This document shows, one piece after another, positions 23,055 to 36,600 of a stretch of DNA of 64,000 bases. The notes beneath the pieces were generated by a model. That model did no database searches. It saw only the letters and a program-made list of their open reading frames with translations, and was not told the DNA's origin. Position 1 is the first letter of the stretch; the number at the start of each line of letters is the position of its first letter. Source of the stretch: Ciona intestinalis (taxonomy: Eukaryota > Chordata > Ascidiacea > Phlebobranchia > Cionidae); NCBI RefSeq assembly GCF_000224145.3, contig NC_020174.2:4469026-4533025 (forward strand), read 5' to 3'. The position numbers were made by a program, and so were the translations under genes.

Positions 23055-24741
23055 ATCCAAAAAGTAGTTTGCATTCCGCCTTCTAATAATTTTCATAGTC
23101 CCACTGAGTTAAAAAAATCGAAAAATATGCCTTGCTTTTTACAAAGACATTTGTTCTATATAACACTGTGGTAGCGTGATCTACCGTGTGCGTGTGACTT
23201 GCATTTTGCAACGATTTAATACACGGCTTGATTCGCATTGGCTTGTTGTCTGAACAGTATATTAGGTTGCTGCTAAACTCTACATACTATGTTTCGTCGC
23301 AATTCTCGGTGTAAACATTTTCTGTGAGCAAAATATTGGAACACTTAGTTCGTTTCCCAGCCCTTTGTTATCGAGTTGCGTGGGTAAAATTACAGCATTA
23401 TCAAAGCACAGCGCATAAAATACAACGAACAATAAAGTGGAACGTCGCGTAATTAAGGGTACGGTGTGTTTTGTCTTTTATTTGCTTAACAAACGTCTTT
23501 GGTGGCTCAATCATGTTTCTCATGGTTTATTCAAGAAGAGTGTTTCTTTATGAATGTATATTTTCTTTGGTTGTATTGTTTTTGTTTACTGTTTGCGGTA
23601 GATTTATATATAGTAGAGTGGGGAAAGATGGAACACTTAAGCACATATTGCCCAATATTTCCAAAATGAAAATACTTGTTTATATACCGACTCTGGTAAT
23701 AACTATTAAAAACGTTTACACTTTTGCTACAAATTGGGTGTTGCTACACTGTTTTTCGCATACGCCACTTTTCATAAATTATCTCCAAGTGCAAATGACT
23801 GAGTTTCGAATATATTTACCATATATTATCGTGTTATTATATCAGTATATTATATTCGAATAACCTCGGAGGTATAATTTTTGAATTAAAAGCAAACCTT
23901 TCAAAGTTTGGCAATAAAACATACAAAACTACAATGTGGGGGAAGATGGGACACCAAGTTAAAATATATTTACATTAACAGTATTCTGCAACTTATAGTT
24001 AACCTATCGAGTTTAACCGGCTGTGCTAGTTTCTTTGCCATGTAAACTTTATATATATAACGTTAAACCGATATTTTGTTGTTGTTTTTATCCCAAATTA
24101 AGGTCATATTTCCCTGCCCTATTTCCCTCATGTTTATGTCTCAGTTTTTTAGAAAAACTAAAACTAGTTTTATAAGACAAAATCAAACTGTACGAAATAT
24201 TCAAGTAAAATGTTACTTATTGTAAAAAACAACTCTTTCTAATACGAACGAATTCTTAACTTTCTGCAACACAATTGCTCAGAAGGCATGCGAGTATATT
24301 AAAACTCTTCTGTTAACTTACACACTGGATTTATCTTGATCAAAATCGGTGGCCCTCCAAACATAAAAAGCCACTCGACAAAGCTGTCTTAAAACTTGTT
24401 TAAGGCGCCCAACATTTCGTCTCGGACACGCCAAAATACCAACACATTTCAATCCAACGCGTTTACTGATAAATTTACAGTTGGCGATCTCACGTAAAAC
24501 ATGAGCACGAATATAAAATCACAACTAACAAATTTGAATAGATATTATGTGAGCATATAGCAGAAACATAAAGTGCCATCATCTTGTGAACTATTCTTTG
24601 TTCTGAAACAAAAAAAAAGAATGTGCAATCGTAACATCCATAAAATTTGTATGATACAAGTTGCTAAAAAAACAACTATTTTACATAATAAAAAGAACTT
24701 AAGTAAATTAAGAGTTTACTGGTAATTTAAAAATTAAATAG
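23055..24741. other. spacer downstream of Ly6-like gene 2, with MITE fragments
   Basis: No gene recognised. Two isolated MITE ends in the same direction, at about 23612-23640 (AGTAGAGTGGGGAAAGATGG) and 23934-23957 (GTGGGGGAAGATGGGACACC), have no matching right ends. A 130-codon open frame starting at 23471 overlaps the first fragment and is rejected. Confidence 0.5.
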
Positions 24742-27700
24742 TTACCAGCCAAAGTTTACCTCCTCCTCTTGCTGCTCCTCCCGCTCCGTCTCTTCTTCCT
24801 CCTTCAATGGTTCCGCTTCACTGGTTTGCTCACTTTCTTTCTGTTTCTCAATCCTAAAAACAAAAAAAATGTACTTTTGCCTTTTAACCTGTATGTCCAA
24901 ATTATAACTAGAACAATTGCATTTATAATTCTATTGATACTTACAAAACACATCGGACTTACTTATTCTTCACATCTTCGATAGCTTTAGTGATAGCACC
25001 TTCCGCCCCATCATCACCTTGCAACTTGGCTGTCTCAAGTGATTGTTGGAAAGATTCTAAAGCTTTCTCGTATTCACCAAGCTTTACTGAAATATATAAG
25101 TAAAGGAATAGAAAGTTACTCAATTTAATAAATATAACCTTATTATCCTTGCTTGGCAAGGCATTGGCAATTGTTATAACACAGTTGTTCTATTTAATAC
25201 TGTATTTTGCTTATGGGTCACTCGGCTGACAAATTGACACAAGCCAGAGATCATTTGTATAAGTTGACCTGGGGTGTAAGCTGACCTGGGGTCGGACTTA
25301 AATCTGTAACCTCTGAGCTATCGGCAGGCAATCAAACCACTGTGCCGAATCTCAGATATTTAAAGCAGTGCTTGGTGTTGTGGCATAGTGGTTACATTAG
25401 TCCCTTCGTAACCAAAAGCTACTAGATTTTTTAACCTATGCTGCTTCAAATTTTGAGGTGTGTGTCCTTGGGCAAGACACTTAACAGTAATCCATAATCA
25501 GCTATGCAGTAAGAAGCAAAAAAAAACAATTGTCTGCAAGTTAGTGTTAGTAAAAGAAAAAACAACCACCAACAAAAAGAGAATTGCAAAACAGGAATTA
25601 ATGAAAAGTGTTTCCAACCTTCAGCTTGTGCAGTCAGCACTCCAGCATTTAACTGCCACACGTCATCCTCTGCCTCTTTAGCTTCCTGCAATGACTTTAG
25701 ACCAAAATCTCGCGCTTTTTCGCTCTCACCAAGCTCCAGATGACATCGACCGATTTCATGGAAAAGCCAAGTTCTCTCAACTGCTGATTTGCTGAGTGGA
25801 AGCTTCTCTTGCCAGCTGCAGAAGTGGGAAGGCATAATACCATGAAATTTTATTACCAATAGTTATATTTGCCAGCCATTTATTTTGTAGAAAAGTAATT
25901 TCCCAAAAGCTTGTTTTTTTAATTTTATTTTTTTATGTTTGAAAGCTCTTTGGTAATTAAGTTGGCATAAAAGTCAACATACAAATAACATAAGTGAAAA
26001 TGACATTACCAGTCAATGGCTTTCTGGAACTTCCCAACTCTTGCATAAACTCGACCTAGATTATCAAGCGCGCGGGAACGAGCATCTTGGAAATTGCTAA
26101 AAATAGAATTACCAAAAATTAGTGGTCACATTGTTAAAATGTTTTTCTTCTGTCTTGTAAGTACTAGTTTTAGATGCACTTGCAAATTTTACAATTTTGT
26201 AATAAATTTGAGATGTATAATCATTTTAACAGACAAAAACACCAATCTCAAACAACAAACAAATTGGCAAAGGAATTCTTTTAGGCCTATAGTTTACATG
26301 GCAGCAACAACATATACCTATATATACATTAAATACATAGACTTACTGTTTCTCTGAGATTTCCAAATCTTTCTGATGATGATCTAAAGCTTCATCAGTT
26401 TGACCCAACTCAAGGTGTGCGTTGCCAATACAGCTGTGTAAATTTGCAACAACATCAGGTTTGTTGGGGATTTCACTATCGGAAAGTCGGTTTACTGTGC
26501 GTAAAGTGGCCACTGCAAGTGAGAGACTGTCGGCACCTTTTCCGTCGGCCAAATCTAAGAATTAGGGTAATATTTAATATGTTGTATCTAAGAAATTATA
26601 TTATTTTTTTGTTATAAAGAAAATATGTTTTTGGTGAACACTTAAAAACAATATACCCCAAATAGAAAAAAACACATGCAACATAACAAACAAAGAAATA
26701 AAAAGCCGCGGACAATCAAATCAAATAAAACTTGAAATTTACATGAATCTATTTCTTCCAAGTTTTTAAGTATAAATGTTGTTGGATCCGATATTCTATC
26801 TGTCTTTCTATTCGACCACTTCTGTTGCATCATGAGCCTGTCACGCTTGCGAGCGTACATGGGTTTCTGCTGCCTCCAGAATTCGGTTCTAAAATTTGAT
26901 GAAGTTTTTACATTAGTCACACTAAAACCAGCATACTGTATGCTAGCTTCTGTAACTGTTAATATACTTTTTGTACATTATTGTTGATTAGGGTAAGTTT
27001 TATAGCAAACTTGAATTATTCAAGGCACACTAGTGTCCCCATGGGTGTTTTTTTTCATATAAAACAAAATACGGAGTGACATTGCTAAAATGCAGTTATA
27101 TTTATAGTCGTCCCCAATGATAACAAGTACAAGCTATTTTTGATCTCAAACTAGCGTGTTAAAACATAATGTCACTCAGAGTGACAGTTAAATAAAACAT
27201 GTTTCATTCTACAAAAAGAAGGTCTCACTTAAAAGACCAGAATATAGTTAGACCAAAACCCTCTAACCTTGTATCAAGGTAGTTTATACCAGAAGTAACA
27301 AGATCGTAAATACTCATTCCACCAGAACTCCCCTTCACCAGATCTGTAGCATGAAATACAGTATTAACTACACAAGCAAGACGAGTTGTTGCTCAGGAAC
27401 ATTAATACCAACTATAAGCAACATTAAGAATAACTCTTTGATTAAAATGGGTTGTAGCACATACGTACTCGTTAAGACCACCTACTGGCAGAAAATGTGA
27501 AATTTATTATACTAATATTTCGTCAGCCATACTTAATTATTTTCTGGCAAACGGCAAACATTGGTATGATAAAATTTATGTTTTTTTACTAAAAGTTAGT
27601 TTTGTTGCCTGGGCAGCAATAACAGCACAAGAGTACCTACCATCGTCTTTAAGAAGTTTTTCCAGATATTCTTTATCCGCATATAATTCACCCAGTAATG

Positions 27701-28897
27701 CTTTAGCAGTCCTACTGCTTGTACCACCCCTCGTTTTACCAAGTGCTCTGTTTGTTTTCATCGCTGCAGGTTTTTGTGGAGGCCTGAAATAAAGAAATTA
27801 CAATAAATACAATTTTTATCCATCAAAATTATAAAAAAACAGACTTAAATGTATAATTTTTTAGAATTTGGTTCTTAGTGTCCTTAACAATTGGTACATA
27901 ACTATATATTTTAAATTACAAAAATCGTATCTTTGTTTACATTATAAAAAACTGACCTGTATTGCCCTCTTTGCTTTGCTTTCCCTTTTCCTTCATCCAT
28001 TTTATTAAAGAAGGATAAATCTCCTTTGTTCTCTAATTTAACAGATGATGGACCTGGTAAAATATAAAGTTGATTATCAAATCCGCGTAACATTTATTTT
28101 AAAAATAAACCATTTTTCAAAAAAAGTCATTTGTTCGACATTGATAGTGATATGTGTCATATTTAAAAACAATTTACATCATGACTTTATGAGTGTTCAT
28201 TTAAACTGCCTAACACCACATACTTCCAACACAATTATCAATTGCTTCTTGTGCTTTCTGGATACCAAGTCGGAACTCCTGAAGTTCTGGTCTCAGTTTA
28301 TGGCCTCGATGGTAAAAGACAAGTGCGTATTCAAAGTCTCCCATCTGGTACAATGCTTCTGCTTTCTGATACAAACCCTGCAAAAAAATATATGAGAATT
28401 ATTTATTACCAAATGAACGGGCCATTGCAGTTGTTCTATATCAGTTGTGTATGACTTTATACAAGTTACAGTTTTTTATGTACAGCTGTTAGTTTGGTCA
28501 ACCGATTCCTGAGCACTGGCTAAAGTAATTAAAAACATTACCTTGTGAAATTCTTTATTATCGGAAAGTGAGGCTTCTGCATCTTGCAACGCAGCTTGTG
28601 CATCTCCAATTTGTAAGTAACATTTAGAACGGGCAACCAAACCGGTCTCGCTTTTTGCCTCAATCTCCAGTGCCTGCGCAAACAAACACTAGTTCTACGG
28701 CTGAATAGTTTTAGAATGACGACATTAAATAGTAAAATACATCAAATCCCACTCTGCTAAAATCAGGCAAAACTTACAGTTGTATAACTTTCCAATGCCT
28801 TTTGATATTCTCCTGCGTTATATAGTTTGTCGCCTTCAGCTAAATAAGTTGTGAATGAACTCTTTGGTCCATCTTCTCCATCTTCATCGTCATACAT
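24742..28897 (-). CDS. ODAD4: outer dynein arm docking complex subunit 4 (TTC25)
   Basis: A TPR protein of the complex that docks outer dynein arms on ciliary and sperm axonemes. Exons, in reading order: 28778-28897, 28542-28673, 28224-28377, 27957-28053, 27641-27783, 27268-27343, 26743-26888, 26347-26554, 26010-26096, 25619-25815, 24963-25086, 24742-24853; 531 residues. Matches to human ODAD4/TTC25 run the whole length: LVARSKCYLQIGD, GDFEYALVFYHRG, SVKLENKGDLSF, LLGELYADKEYLEKLL, GINYLDTRTEFWRQQKP, HSCIGNAHLELGQ, ALDNLGRVYARVGKF and TWLFHEIGRCHLELGE. The N-terminus carries TPR helices (GDKLYNAGEYQKALESY). It ends soon after the last TPR with a Glu-rich tail, shorter than the human protein. 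Its intron at 25087-25618 holds a composite SINE. Confidence 0.95.
25221..25505. mobile_element. composite tRNA-derived SINE in ODAD4 intron
   Basis: Two tRNA-like parts meet in opposite directions. On the minus strand about 25270-25350 reads as a tRNA-like unit (GCACAGTGGTTTGATTGCC, TAGCTCAGAGGTTAC, then ATTTAAGTCC near a B box). On the plus strand from 25373, GTTGTGGCATAGTGGTTAC resembles an A-box region, followed by a conserved SINE tail (TGTCCTTGGGCAAGACACTT). Ciona has a described composite SINE family; assignment to it is not tested. Confidence 0.55.
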
Positions 28898-29171
28898 GGT
28901 TTAAAACAAGTTCACAACCAAATTACAACAGAAAAAGATGAAATACACTCGGCTCTGCACAAACCAGTTAATTAAAATGGTCAACGAAATTTAATACACG
29001 TCTTAATTAGGTAAAAAGTGCAAAACTTTTACTAAATTGAATTACACTTTTTGCTGGCATTTTGGTTTCCAGCTGGTAACGTAACTATAGCGACAACATA
29101 GACATATGTTTTTGTTCATTGAATCGGGGACAGTATAATAGTATTAGCGCTAATTTCTTTGACATTTGGAG
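28898..29171. promoter_or_regulatory. short spacer between two minus-strand genes
   Basis: Only 274 bases separate the ODAD4 start from the stop codon of the next minus-strand gene. It must hold either the ODAD4 promoter or, if the two are co-transcribed as is known for some Ciona genes, a polyadenylation and trans-splice region. No TATA box is evident. Confidence 0.35.
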
Positions 29172-29702
29172 TTAAATGAAATCTAATAAGTTATTTATCA
29201 ATAAGTTACCTTCACTAATGTTTTGTATAACTTCATCGTTAAAATTCACTTTTTCTGATGTTTCAGAACGAGCCTCCAAGAAATGATCGATTTCAACAAC
29301 TTCTTGAATGTCTTTCGCTACGTCGTCCTGCACCAACCCAGAATCGCATAGAAGCTGCAGACGTTTCAATCGCGCCAACCCTCGAATTTGTAAAAACGCT
29401 TTATCTTTCTTTGCATCGAATTTCGTAGCATTTTTTTCCTGGTACCTACGAACGTGCGGCTCGTAGTATGCGGACACCGCTCTCTTGCCGTTTGAAACAT
29501 TTTGAGCACTATTCCAACAAACAGGTGCGGTAAACGGCCTCACGTAAGTCTGCTTTTTACTTTTCACCGTATCGTCTAACTTAATATGCCGCGGTTGAAT
29601 TTCACGAACTTTTGGCGTAGCCAATCTTCGGATAGTTTCCTCAGTAATTGAAGATTTTCTTCTCTTCACTTTTCCTCTTTGTAAAGTTCCAAAGTTATAC
29701 AT
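29172..29702 (-). CDS. unrecognised basic protein, single exon, 176 aa
   Basis: An uninterrupted 176-residue frame in reasonable codon use with ATG at 29702. The N-terminal half is very basic (KVKRRKSSI, a VREIQPRH stretch, RPFTAPVCW); the C-terminal half is mixed-charge and probably helical (FLQIRGLARLKRLQLL, VAKDIQEVVEIDHFLEAR). No signal peptide, membrane segment or domain that I recognise. It lies just upstream of ODAD4 on the same strand, which suggests but does not show a ciliary or sperm role. A spliced 5' exon cannot be excluded. Confidence 0.6.
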   Translation of the reverse strand: MYNFGTLQRGKVKRRKSSITEETIRRLATPKVREIQPRHIKLDDTVKSKKQTYVRPFTAPVCWNSAQNVSNGKRAVSAYYEPHVRRYQEKNATKFDAKKDKAFLQIRGLARLKRLQLLCDSGLVQDDVAKDIQEVVEIDHFLEARSETSEKVNFNDEVIQNISEGNLLINNLLDFI

Positions 29703-30661
29703 CCTGCTGCTTTATTTACTGATTGTATAACATAACTCACAAAGTTGTTTAAGTGTGTTTGAACATTACGATACAGTTCTATATTATTGAAGAGCCACTT
29801 ACAAAACCCTCTTATAATTGAATTGCCTCGACTATAGCAACTAAAGTAATTGAAGCAAAATATCATTAACTATCAAGCTGCTCATCTTTAAGTATCCACG
29901 TAAAATTAATTTTCGTTTGTGAAAGGGTAACAATTAAGTTTTTGAAAATCAGACGCACTGGGTACAGTCCCCACAAACATTAAAATATTTTGTAGTTTCA
30001 ATAACGAAAGTATGGCTGAAGATGTTAAAAGGGCTTCCGTCGTGACTGGCGCGTGTTACGGGTTTTAACAGCCTGTTTCTCGTGGAATCGCAATCAATAG
30101 ATTCCGGAAGCATCATTTTTGTAAGTTTGTGGTTGTTGGTTGCCGCTTGCACCGACGCCCGTTTCTTTGTTAATCTAAATTATTTGATTCTTCGGACCGT
30201 GGGAGTTTTTTTTACAAGCCTTTTTTAAATATAGTAGGTTACTATGTGGGAAGAGGAACACCTGTAGCACACAATATCCGGATCGCATTTTAAACAATTA
30301 CCAACTGTCTATTCCTTGTGCCGCTATGTCCTGTTTGTTATACTTTATCAATTGCAACATTTTTGTTGTTGAAAACGGTTTCACAGCAAAAGAGGTATTT
30401 CAATTAATCGAATATTTAACACTTTCTTAGCAAACTGACTACGATGGCCCCTAAAAAATCGTAATTTCCAACAGCACCACGTAGCGGAAATGTTTCCCGC
30501 TATCGAAAATTGCGCGAAATTATAAACATGTCGTTTTGTTTGTTCGCGTAAATATTTGGGCATGAAAATATGATTTAAACCTCCGTTATCGCACTTTTAT
30601 TGGTATTTTTTATTGCAGAAAACGGTAGAAAGGTTTAGCGTATGTATTAAGATAGTAAATC
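29703..30661. other. divergent promoter region of the basic protein and BRCA1
   Basis: About 960 bases between divergent starts. At 30234-30330 there is a left-hand MITE fragment in reverse orientation (GCACACAATATCCGGATCGC, TTTTAAACAATTACCAACTG) with no right end. Otherwise nothing recognised. Confidence 0.5.
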
Positions 30662-33600
30662 ATGGATAATAGTGTTTTACATTGCCTGCAACAACTGCAG
30701 AAAGTTGTGGAATGTTCGATATGTTTAGAAACGATGACCAACCCAGTACAAACAAAGTAAGATGTATTTTTTTTAAATTTGTTCTTTTTTGCACCATGTA
30801 TAATTATTAGTTAAGAGTTATAGGGTGTTGGTAGTTCGGGGTTAGCAGATAAGGGGGAGGACTCTTCACTTGCACAAAATTTAAAATTCCTGTGTTACTT
30901 GTATTGTTTATAATTTCATAATGGCATAGGTACAGTTTATGTTGTAATAATCTTTGATCTATGTTTCCACAGATGTAATCACAGCTTTTGTAGCCATTGC
31001 ATCCACAAAGCAATGGCTGAACGTCCATCTTTCAAATGCCCGCTTTGCAAAACTGCAATTAGTAAACGGTATGTATATCCTTTAACTGCTCATGTAGCCT
31101 AATATTTTGGGTGTGCGCGTTTACATTGCTCCATATATTTGCTCTTTTCTCTACAGTAGCCTAAAAAAATCTTCATACTTGACCGAGGTGATCAGTACAC
31201 TGACAACATTAAACAAATCGGCTCACAAGGAAATGCATGTGGAAGGTGGGCTATTGTTTTATCTGAAACACTATAACTAGATATTGCATTATCGATATTC
31301 AAGAAATGCAGAGGTTTTTGCTAGCAAAAGTTTTGATTTGTAGACACAAGTATCAGTGTACGTGCTAGTCAAGTTACATAATGTTAGTTGCTTCAACCCA
31401 GGATAATATAAGTTTAAACAATAAAAATGAAAAACAATTCGCCATGAAGTTACGTGGTAAATAGTAATGAGGTGTACGAAGCCGTTGCATTTTGTGCGAA
31501 TTCGGACATATAATTATCACACTCCTGTTATGTGAAATTCAAGAAGACTTATTCTTATATTGGAACTAAACATACTGCAACATAAGTTTATTTACCAATT
31601 TTGAAATCAAGTTTGTCAAATTCTTACATGGCAATGACAGTTGTTTTAACACAGGTTTTACAGAACCCAAATCAACAGAGAAAGAATTGGGTGTATTAAA
31701 AAAAGGTAACAACTCGAGAAATATGTTGAAAAAATCTGCTACACCTGAACAACCACCTGGTTTTGCGGAAGAACACAGTCAAGTAGAGGATATGAACCTC
31801 ATACCTCGAACAGAGGACCAACTGACACCTGATCTTTTAGATTTTGTTGAGACAACTAAAAGTCCCAACGGTGTGAAATTGGATCCGAAGTCTACAAAAA
31901 GCTCGAAACTGAATTTAGACAAGTCAGCTAAGAAAGTAGCTGATAATGTTGCTGGTGGAAGTGCAAATACGGAAAGTGCTGATACCAATCCGGATGAGTT
32001 GTACGATTTTCCTCAAAGTCAGCCAAGCACGAGAGGAAAAGTTCCTGTAAAGAAAACACGGAAAGCTATTACTAAAAAGTCGGCTAAGAAGTTAATTTGG
32101 GATAAATCTGTCACAGCAAATCAGAGTAGGAAGAAACAAGAAAAAGGGAAAAAAGCAAAAACCTCTTCCCCACCACTGCCAGTAAAGAGTCCTACTGATA
32201 TAAAGATTATTGAAAATATAAAAGAAACTGAAAGCCACAAACTTGTAATTGAAAAAAGGCGCACAGGCAGAAGTAGCTCTATTGAAAAAAGCAAACAAAC
32301 AGTTGCAGTTATGTTTGTCCAATCTCCGAAAAAAATCACTACTACAGAAACAACACCAGATATACAACCTGTTGCTGTCAAACCAAATCTGAGAGCAATT
32401 ACCAAAAAGTGCACGAAAAAACAACCAAAAGAAGTTCATTTTCAAGACAAGGATGTTACCCCACCACTGGCACCACTAGCAGTATCAACAACACTTGATT
32501 GTTGTGATTCTGTTCCCAAAAATGAGGCAACACCCACAAAACCTCACACACCAGGAATGGAAACCAGTAGTTCTATTGTTGCAAAATGCTTAAAAGGTAG
32601 GATAAAAACTTTATATATATATATATTATATATACACATTGATATATATCAGCCGGCCAAGCTGGTCCACAACAGAATGTCTAAATATTTCTGTCTCCCC
32701 TGTATTGAAAACAGTTGAACACCAATATATATATATATATATATACACATCTAAAGCATTGCTAAAACTTAATAAATGACCACATCTTTTCAACAACAGA
32801 ACATGAACATTTAACACGTCGTTTGATGTACGCTGAATCGAGTAGTGATGATAATATGATGATGCCCGTGTCATCTGTTACTGATAGAAACCAAACAGGA
32901 TACCAGGATAAAGTAGGTTTCCTATTTTATATATCTTAAGCATGTAAAATAAACCTTTTTTAATATTTTTTCTGTTTTTAATCTACAATACTTTCTCTGA
33001 TTGTAATTTTAGCTGAATCTGGATGAGATTTCCAATTATTAGTTCATGTTTTTATTGAATATTTTTTCCCACAGGTGGCTAGCTGGTTAAAAGACGTGGA
33101 CCCTGCATTGGAGCACACTGAAACAACTGATGGCCAGAAACAACTTGTATGTACAAATGTAATTAATTTTGTTATAATTTTTTTCCAATTTAATTTCAAT
33201 TTATTTTGTTGACAGGAAAGTATAAAAGACAGTGATTTAGAAGACATGGTGTCAATATCACAGGTGCTGAATGAAGACAGTTGCAAAATTGTTCGGTAAG
33301 TTTGGTTTAGCTGCATGAGTTATATTAAGTTTTAAACAATGTTTTATCTATTATTCGCCTCTGGGCTCTGACCTTGGACAAGATACATAGCAGTACATGT
33401 TCCAATCCAGTGGTAACTAATGGGGTCCCCAATTTCAATCATCCAAATTGGAAAAAAAGCTAAAACGTAACTCAAAATGTTACGGAACAGTCATTTAACT
33501 CTTCTGAATTTGCCAGTTTCTTAACAAACTTATAAAAGGGATATTCATTTTTTTGTTAGAATAGGATAAACAAAAACACAGTATTTAAAAATGTATTGCA

Positions 33601-36600
33601 GTCGGAAGAAAAGAAACCTTCCATCAGTTCCAGTTAAAACCAAACTTACATCAGTTATAAGAAATGCTGAGGTATTTGGGGATAAAAAACCAAAGCACAA
33701 ATATTCAGCTAAGAATAAAAGTTATGGTGAGTTTTTTGTAGGATGTTTAGTATGGTTGTTTTTTTAGACTTGCTCAAGTTGGCACATTTAGGCACCATTT
33801 AGCATGACATAAAATATAAAATTTTGTATGTAATTGTAAAATCTATATATATATCTATACCCCAAATTTTTGCTGTCAAATTTTTTGTACCTCTAATTTT
33901 ATTCAGATTATTTTCTCAGATTTTGCCAAAAATTTGTCTGAATCCTCAGCACAATTAAAAGAGTCAAACAACTTTGTACAAGCACTGATATCTAACGAGA
34001 AAAAAACTACTAAGAGACGTCTAAGAAGCAGCAAAAAATTCAACAAGAAAAACATCTTTGACGTGCCGGGTCTCTCACAAGGGGTTTCCCCCTTCACCAC
34101 CCCCACTAAAGATGGGACGACAGATACAGATTCACCTGCTTACCCAACTGTGACGGAAAATCAGCCGAAAAATGAGGAGACAGAGACTGTTGAGAGTAAC
34201 GATATGAAAAATGCACACAGTAGTGATAAGAGTGAAGAAATAATGCCAGAAAAGATGATTTCTGATGATGTGTCTGGCAAAATTTCCTCTACTGATCAAA
34301 AGTCTCATGAAGTTAATGTACCAGCTTCTAATGATGATGGTAATAATGGTCAGTCCATTGGAAATGAGAAACAAAATTCAAATGACCAAGCAGGTGATCC
34401 TACTGTTAAAGATAGCACGCCACCTAAAAATGCTGTTACATCAGAAAAAGTTGACAGTGAAAAGTTTTTGATAAAACTGAAACATGACAAGACACCTAAA
34501 AGTAAAACCATTACTCCTCCCAAAAGTACGCCATCGTCTCTTGGTCAAAGAAGTGGTAGAGCAAGAAAAGGTAGTTTTTCAAAAACACCGCCCCAAAATA
34601 GCCCCGAGCATGTATTGGTTGCAGCGCATGATACATTACCTAAGACACCACCCTCTCAATTGGAAAATATGCCGGTTATTTGTGTTGGAGAGACAGAAGA
34701 GAACACTCTGGATAGCAAAGCATATTATGTGACACCCCTCCAACTACTGAGTGNNNNNNNNNNNNNNNNNNNNNNNNNNNNNNNNNNNNNNNNNNNNNNN
34801 NNNNNNNNNNNNNNNNNNNNNNNNNNNNNNNNNNNNNNNNNNNNNNNNNNNNNNNNNNNNNNNNNNNNNNNNNNNNNNCACATCGCACTTACTTATTCTT
34901 CACATCTTCGATAGCTTTAGTGATAGCACCTTCCGCCCCATCATCACCTTGCAACTTGGCTGTCTCAAGTGATTGTTGGAAAGATTCTAAAGCTTTCTCG
35001 TATTCACCAAGCTTTACTGAAATATATAAGTAAAGGAATAGAAAGTTACTCAATTTAATAAATACAACCTTATTATCCTTGCTTGGCAAGGCATTGGCAA
35101 TTGTTATAACACAGTTGTTCTATTTAATACTGTATTTTGCTTATGGGTCACCACTTGTGTGGAGTAAATATTTTCTTAGGAAATATAAACTCGGCTGACA
35201 AATTGACACAAGCCAATGATCATTTGTGTAAGTTGACCTGGGGTGTAAGCTGACCTGGGGTCGGACTTAAATCTGTAACCTCTGAGCTATAGGCAGGCAA
35301 TCAAACCACTGTGCCGAATCTCAGATATTTAAAGCAGTGCTTGGTGTTGTGGCATAGTGGTTACATTAGTCCCTTCGTAACCAAAAGCTACTAGATTTTT
35401 TAACCTATGCTGCTTCAAATTTTGAGGTGTGTGTCCTTGGGCAAGACACTTAACAGTAATCCATAATCAGCTATGCAGTAAGAAACAAAAAAAACAATTG
35501 TCCGCAAGTTAGTGTTAGTAAGAGAAAAAACAACCACCAACAAAAAGAGAATTGCAAAACAGGAATTAATGAAAAGTGTTTCCAACCTTCAGCTTGTGCA
35601 GTCAGCACTCCAGCATTTAACTGCCACACGTCATCCTCTGCCTCTTTAGCTTCCTGCAATGACCTTNNNNNNNNNNNNNNNNNNNNNNNNNNNNNNNNNN
35701 NNNNNNNNNNNNNNNNTAAAAGGTAGGATAAAAACTTTATATATATATATATTATATATACACATTGATATATATCAGCCGGCCAAGCTGGTCCACAACA
35801 GAATGTCTAAATATTTCTGTCTCCCCTGTATTGAAAACAGTTGAACACCAATATATATATATATATATATACACATCTAAAGCATTGCTAAAACTTAATA
35901 AATGACCACATCTTTTCAACAACAGAACATGAACATTTAACACGTCGTTTGATGTACGCTGAATCGAGTAGTGATGATAATATGATGATGCCCGTATCAT
36001 CTGTTACTGATAGAAACCAAACAGGATACCAGGATAAAGTAGGTTTCCTATTTTATATATCTTAAGCATGTAAAATAAACCTTTTTTAATATTTTTTCTG
36101 TTTTTAATCTACAATACTTTCTCTGATTGTAATTTTAGCTGAATCTGGATGAGATTTCCAATTATTAGTTCATGTTTTTATTGAATATTTTTTCCCACAG
36201 GTGGCTAGCTGGTTAAAAGACGTGGACCCTGCATTGGAGCACACTGAAACAACTGATGGCCAGAAACAACTTGTATGTACAAATGTAATTAATTTTGTTA
36301 TAATTTTTTTCCAATTTAATTTCAATTTATTTTGTTGACAGGAAAGTATAAAAGACAGTGATTTAGAAGACATGGTGTCAATATCACAGGTGCTGAATGA
36401 AGACAGTTGCAAAATTGTTCGGTAAGTTTGGTTTAGCTGCATGAGTTATATTAAGTTTTAAACAATGTTTTATCTATTATTCGCCTCTGGGCTCTGACCT
36501 TGGACAAGTTACATAGCAGTACATGCTCCAATCCAGTGGTGACTAATGGGGTCCCCAATTTCAATCATCCAAATTGGAAAAAAAGCTAAAACGTAACTCA

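Larger units (their letters stand above)
32591..34753 (+). repeat. BRCA1 duplicated segment, copy 1
   Basis: Nearly identical to 35717-37879 at a constant offset of 3,126 bases; both are 2,163 bases. It contains the end of exon 4, exons 5-8 and most of exon 9. It differs by a few substitutions (for example CCCGTGTCATC against CCCGTATCATC) and two compensating one-base gaps. It stops exactly at a run of N. Confidence 0.95.

Noticed and set aside
23471-23863. 130-codon open frame downstream of Ly6-like gene 2
   Set aside because: AT-rich with many Phe, Tyr and Ile, overlaps a MITE end at 23612, and has no splice context or recognisable domain.
31779-32445. Long antisense open frames opposite BRCA1 exon 4
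   Set aside because: They are mirror images of a long, low-complexity coding exon rich in Lys and Ser codons, which gives Phe/Leu-rich antisense frames; nothing supports transcription.
34879-35666. A genuine processed or duplicated ODAD4 pseudogene inside BRCA1
   Set aside because: It keeps introns and the SINE, is bounded by N on both sides, and is nearly identical to the ODAD4 locus; assembly misplacement is simpler.
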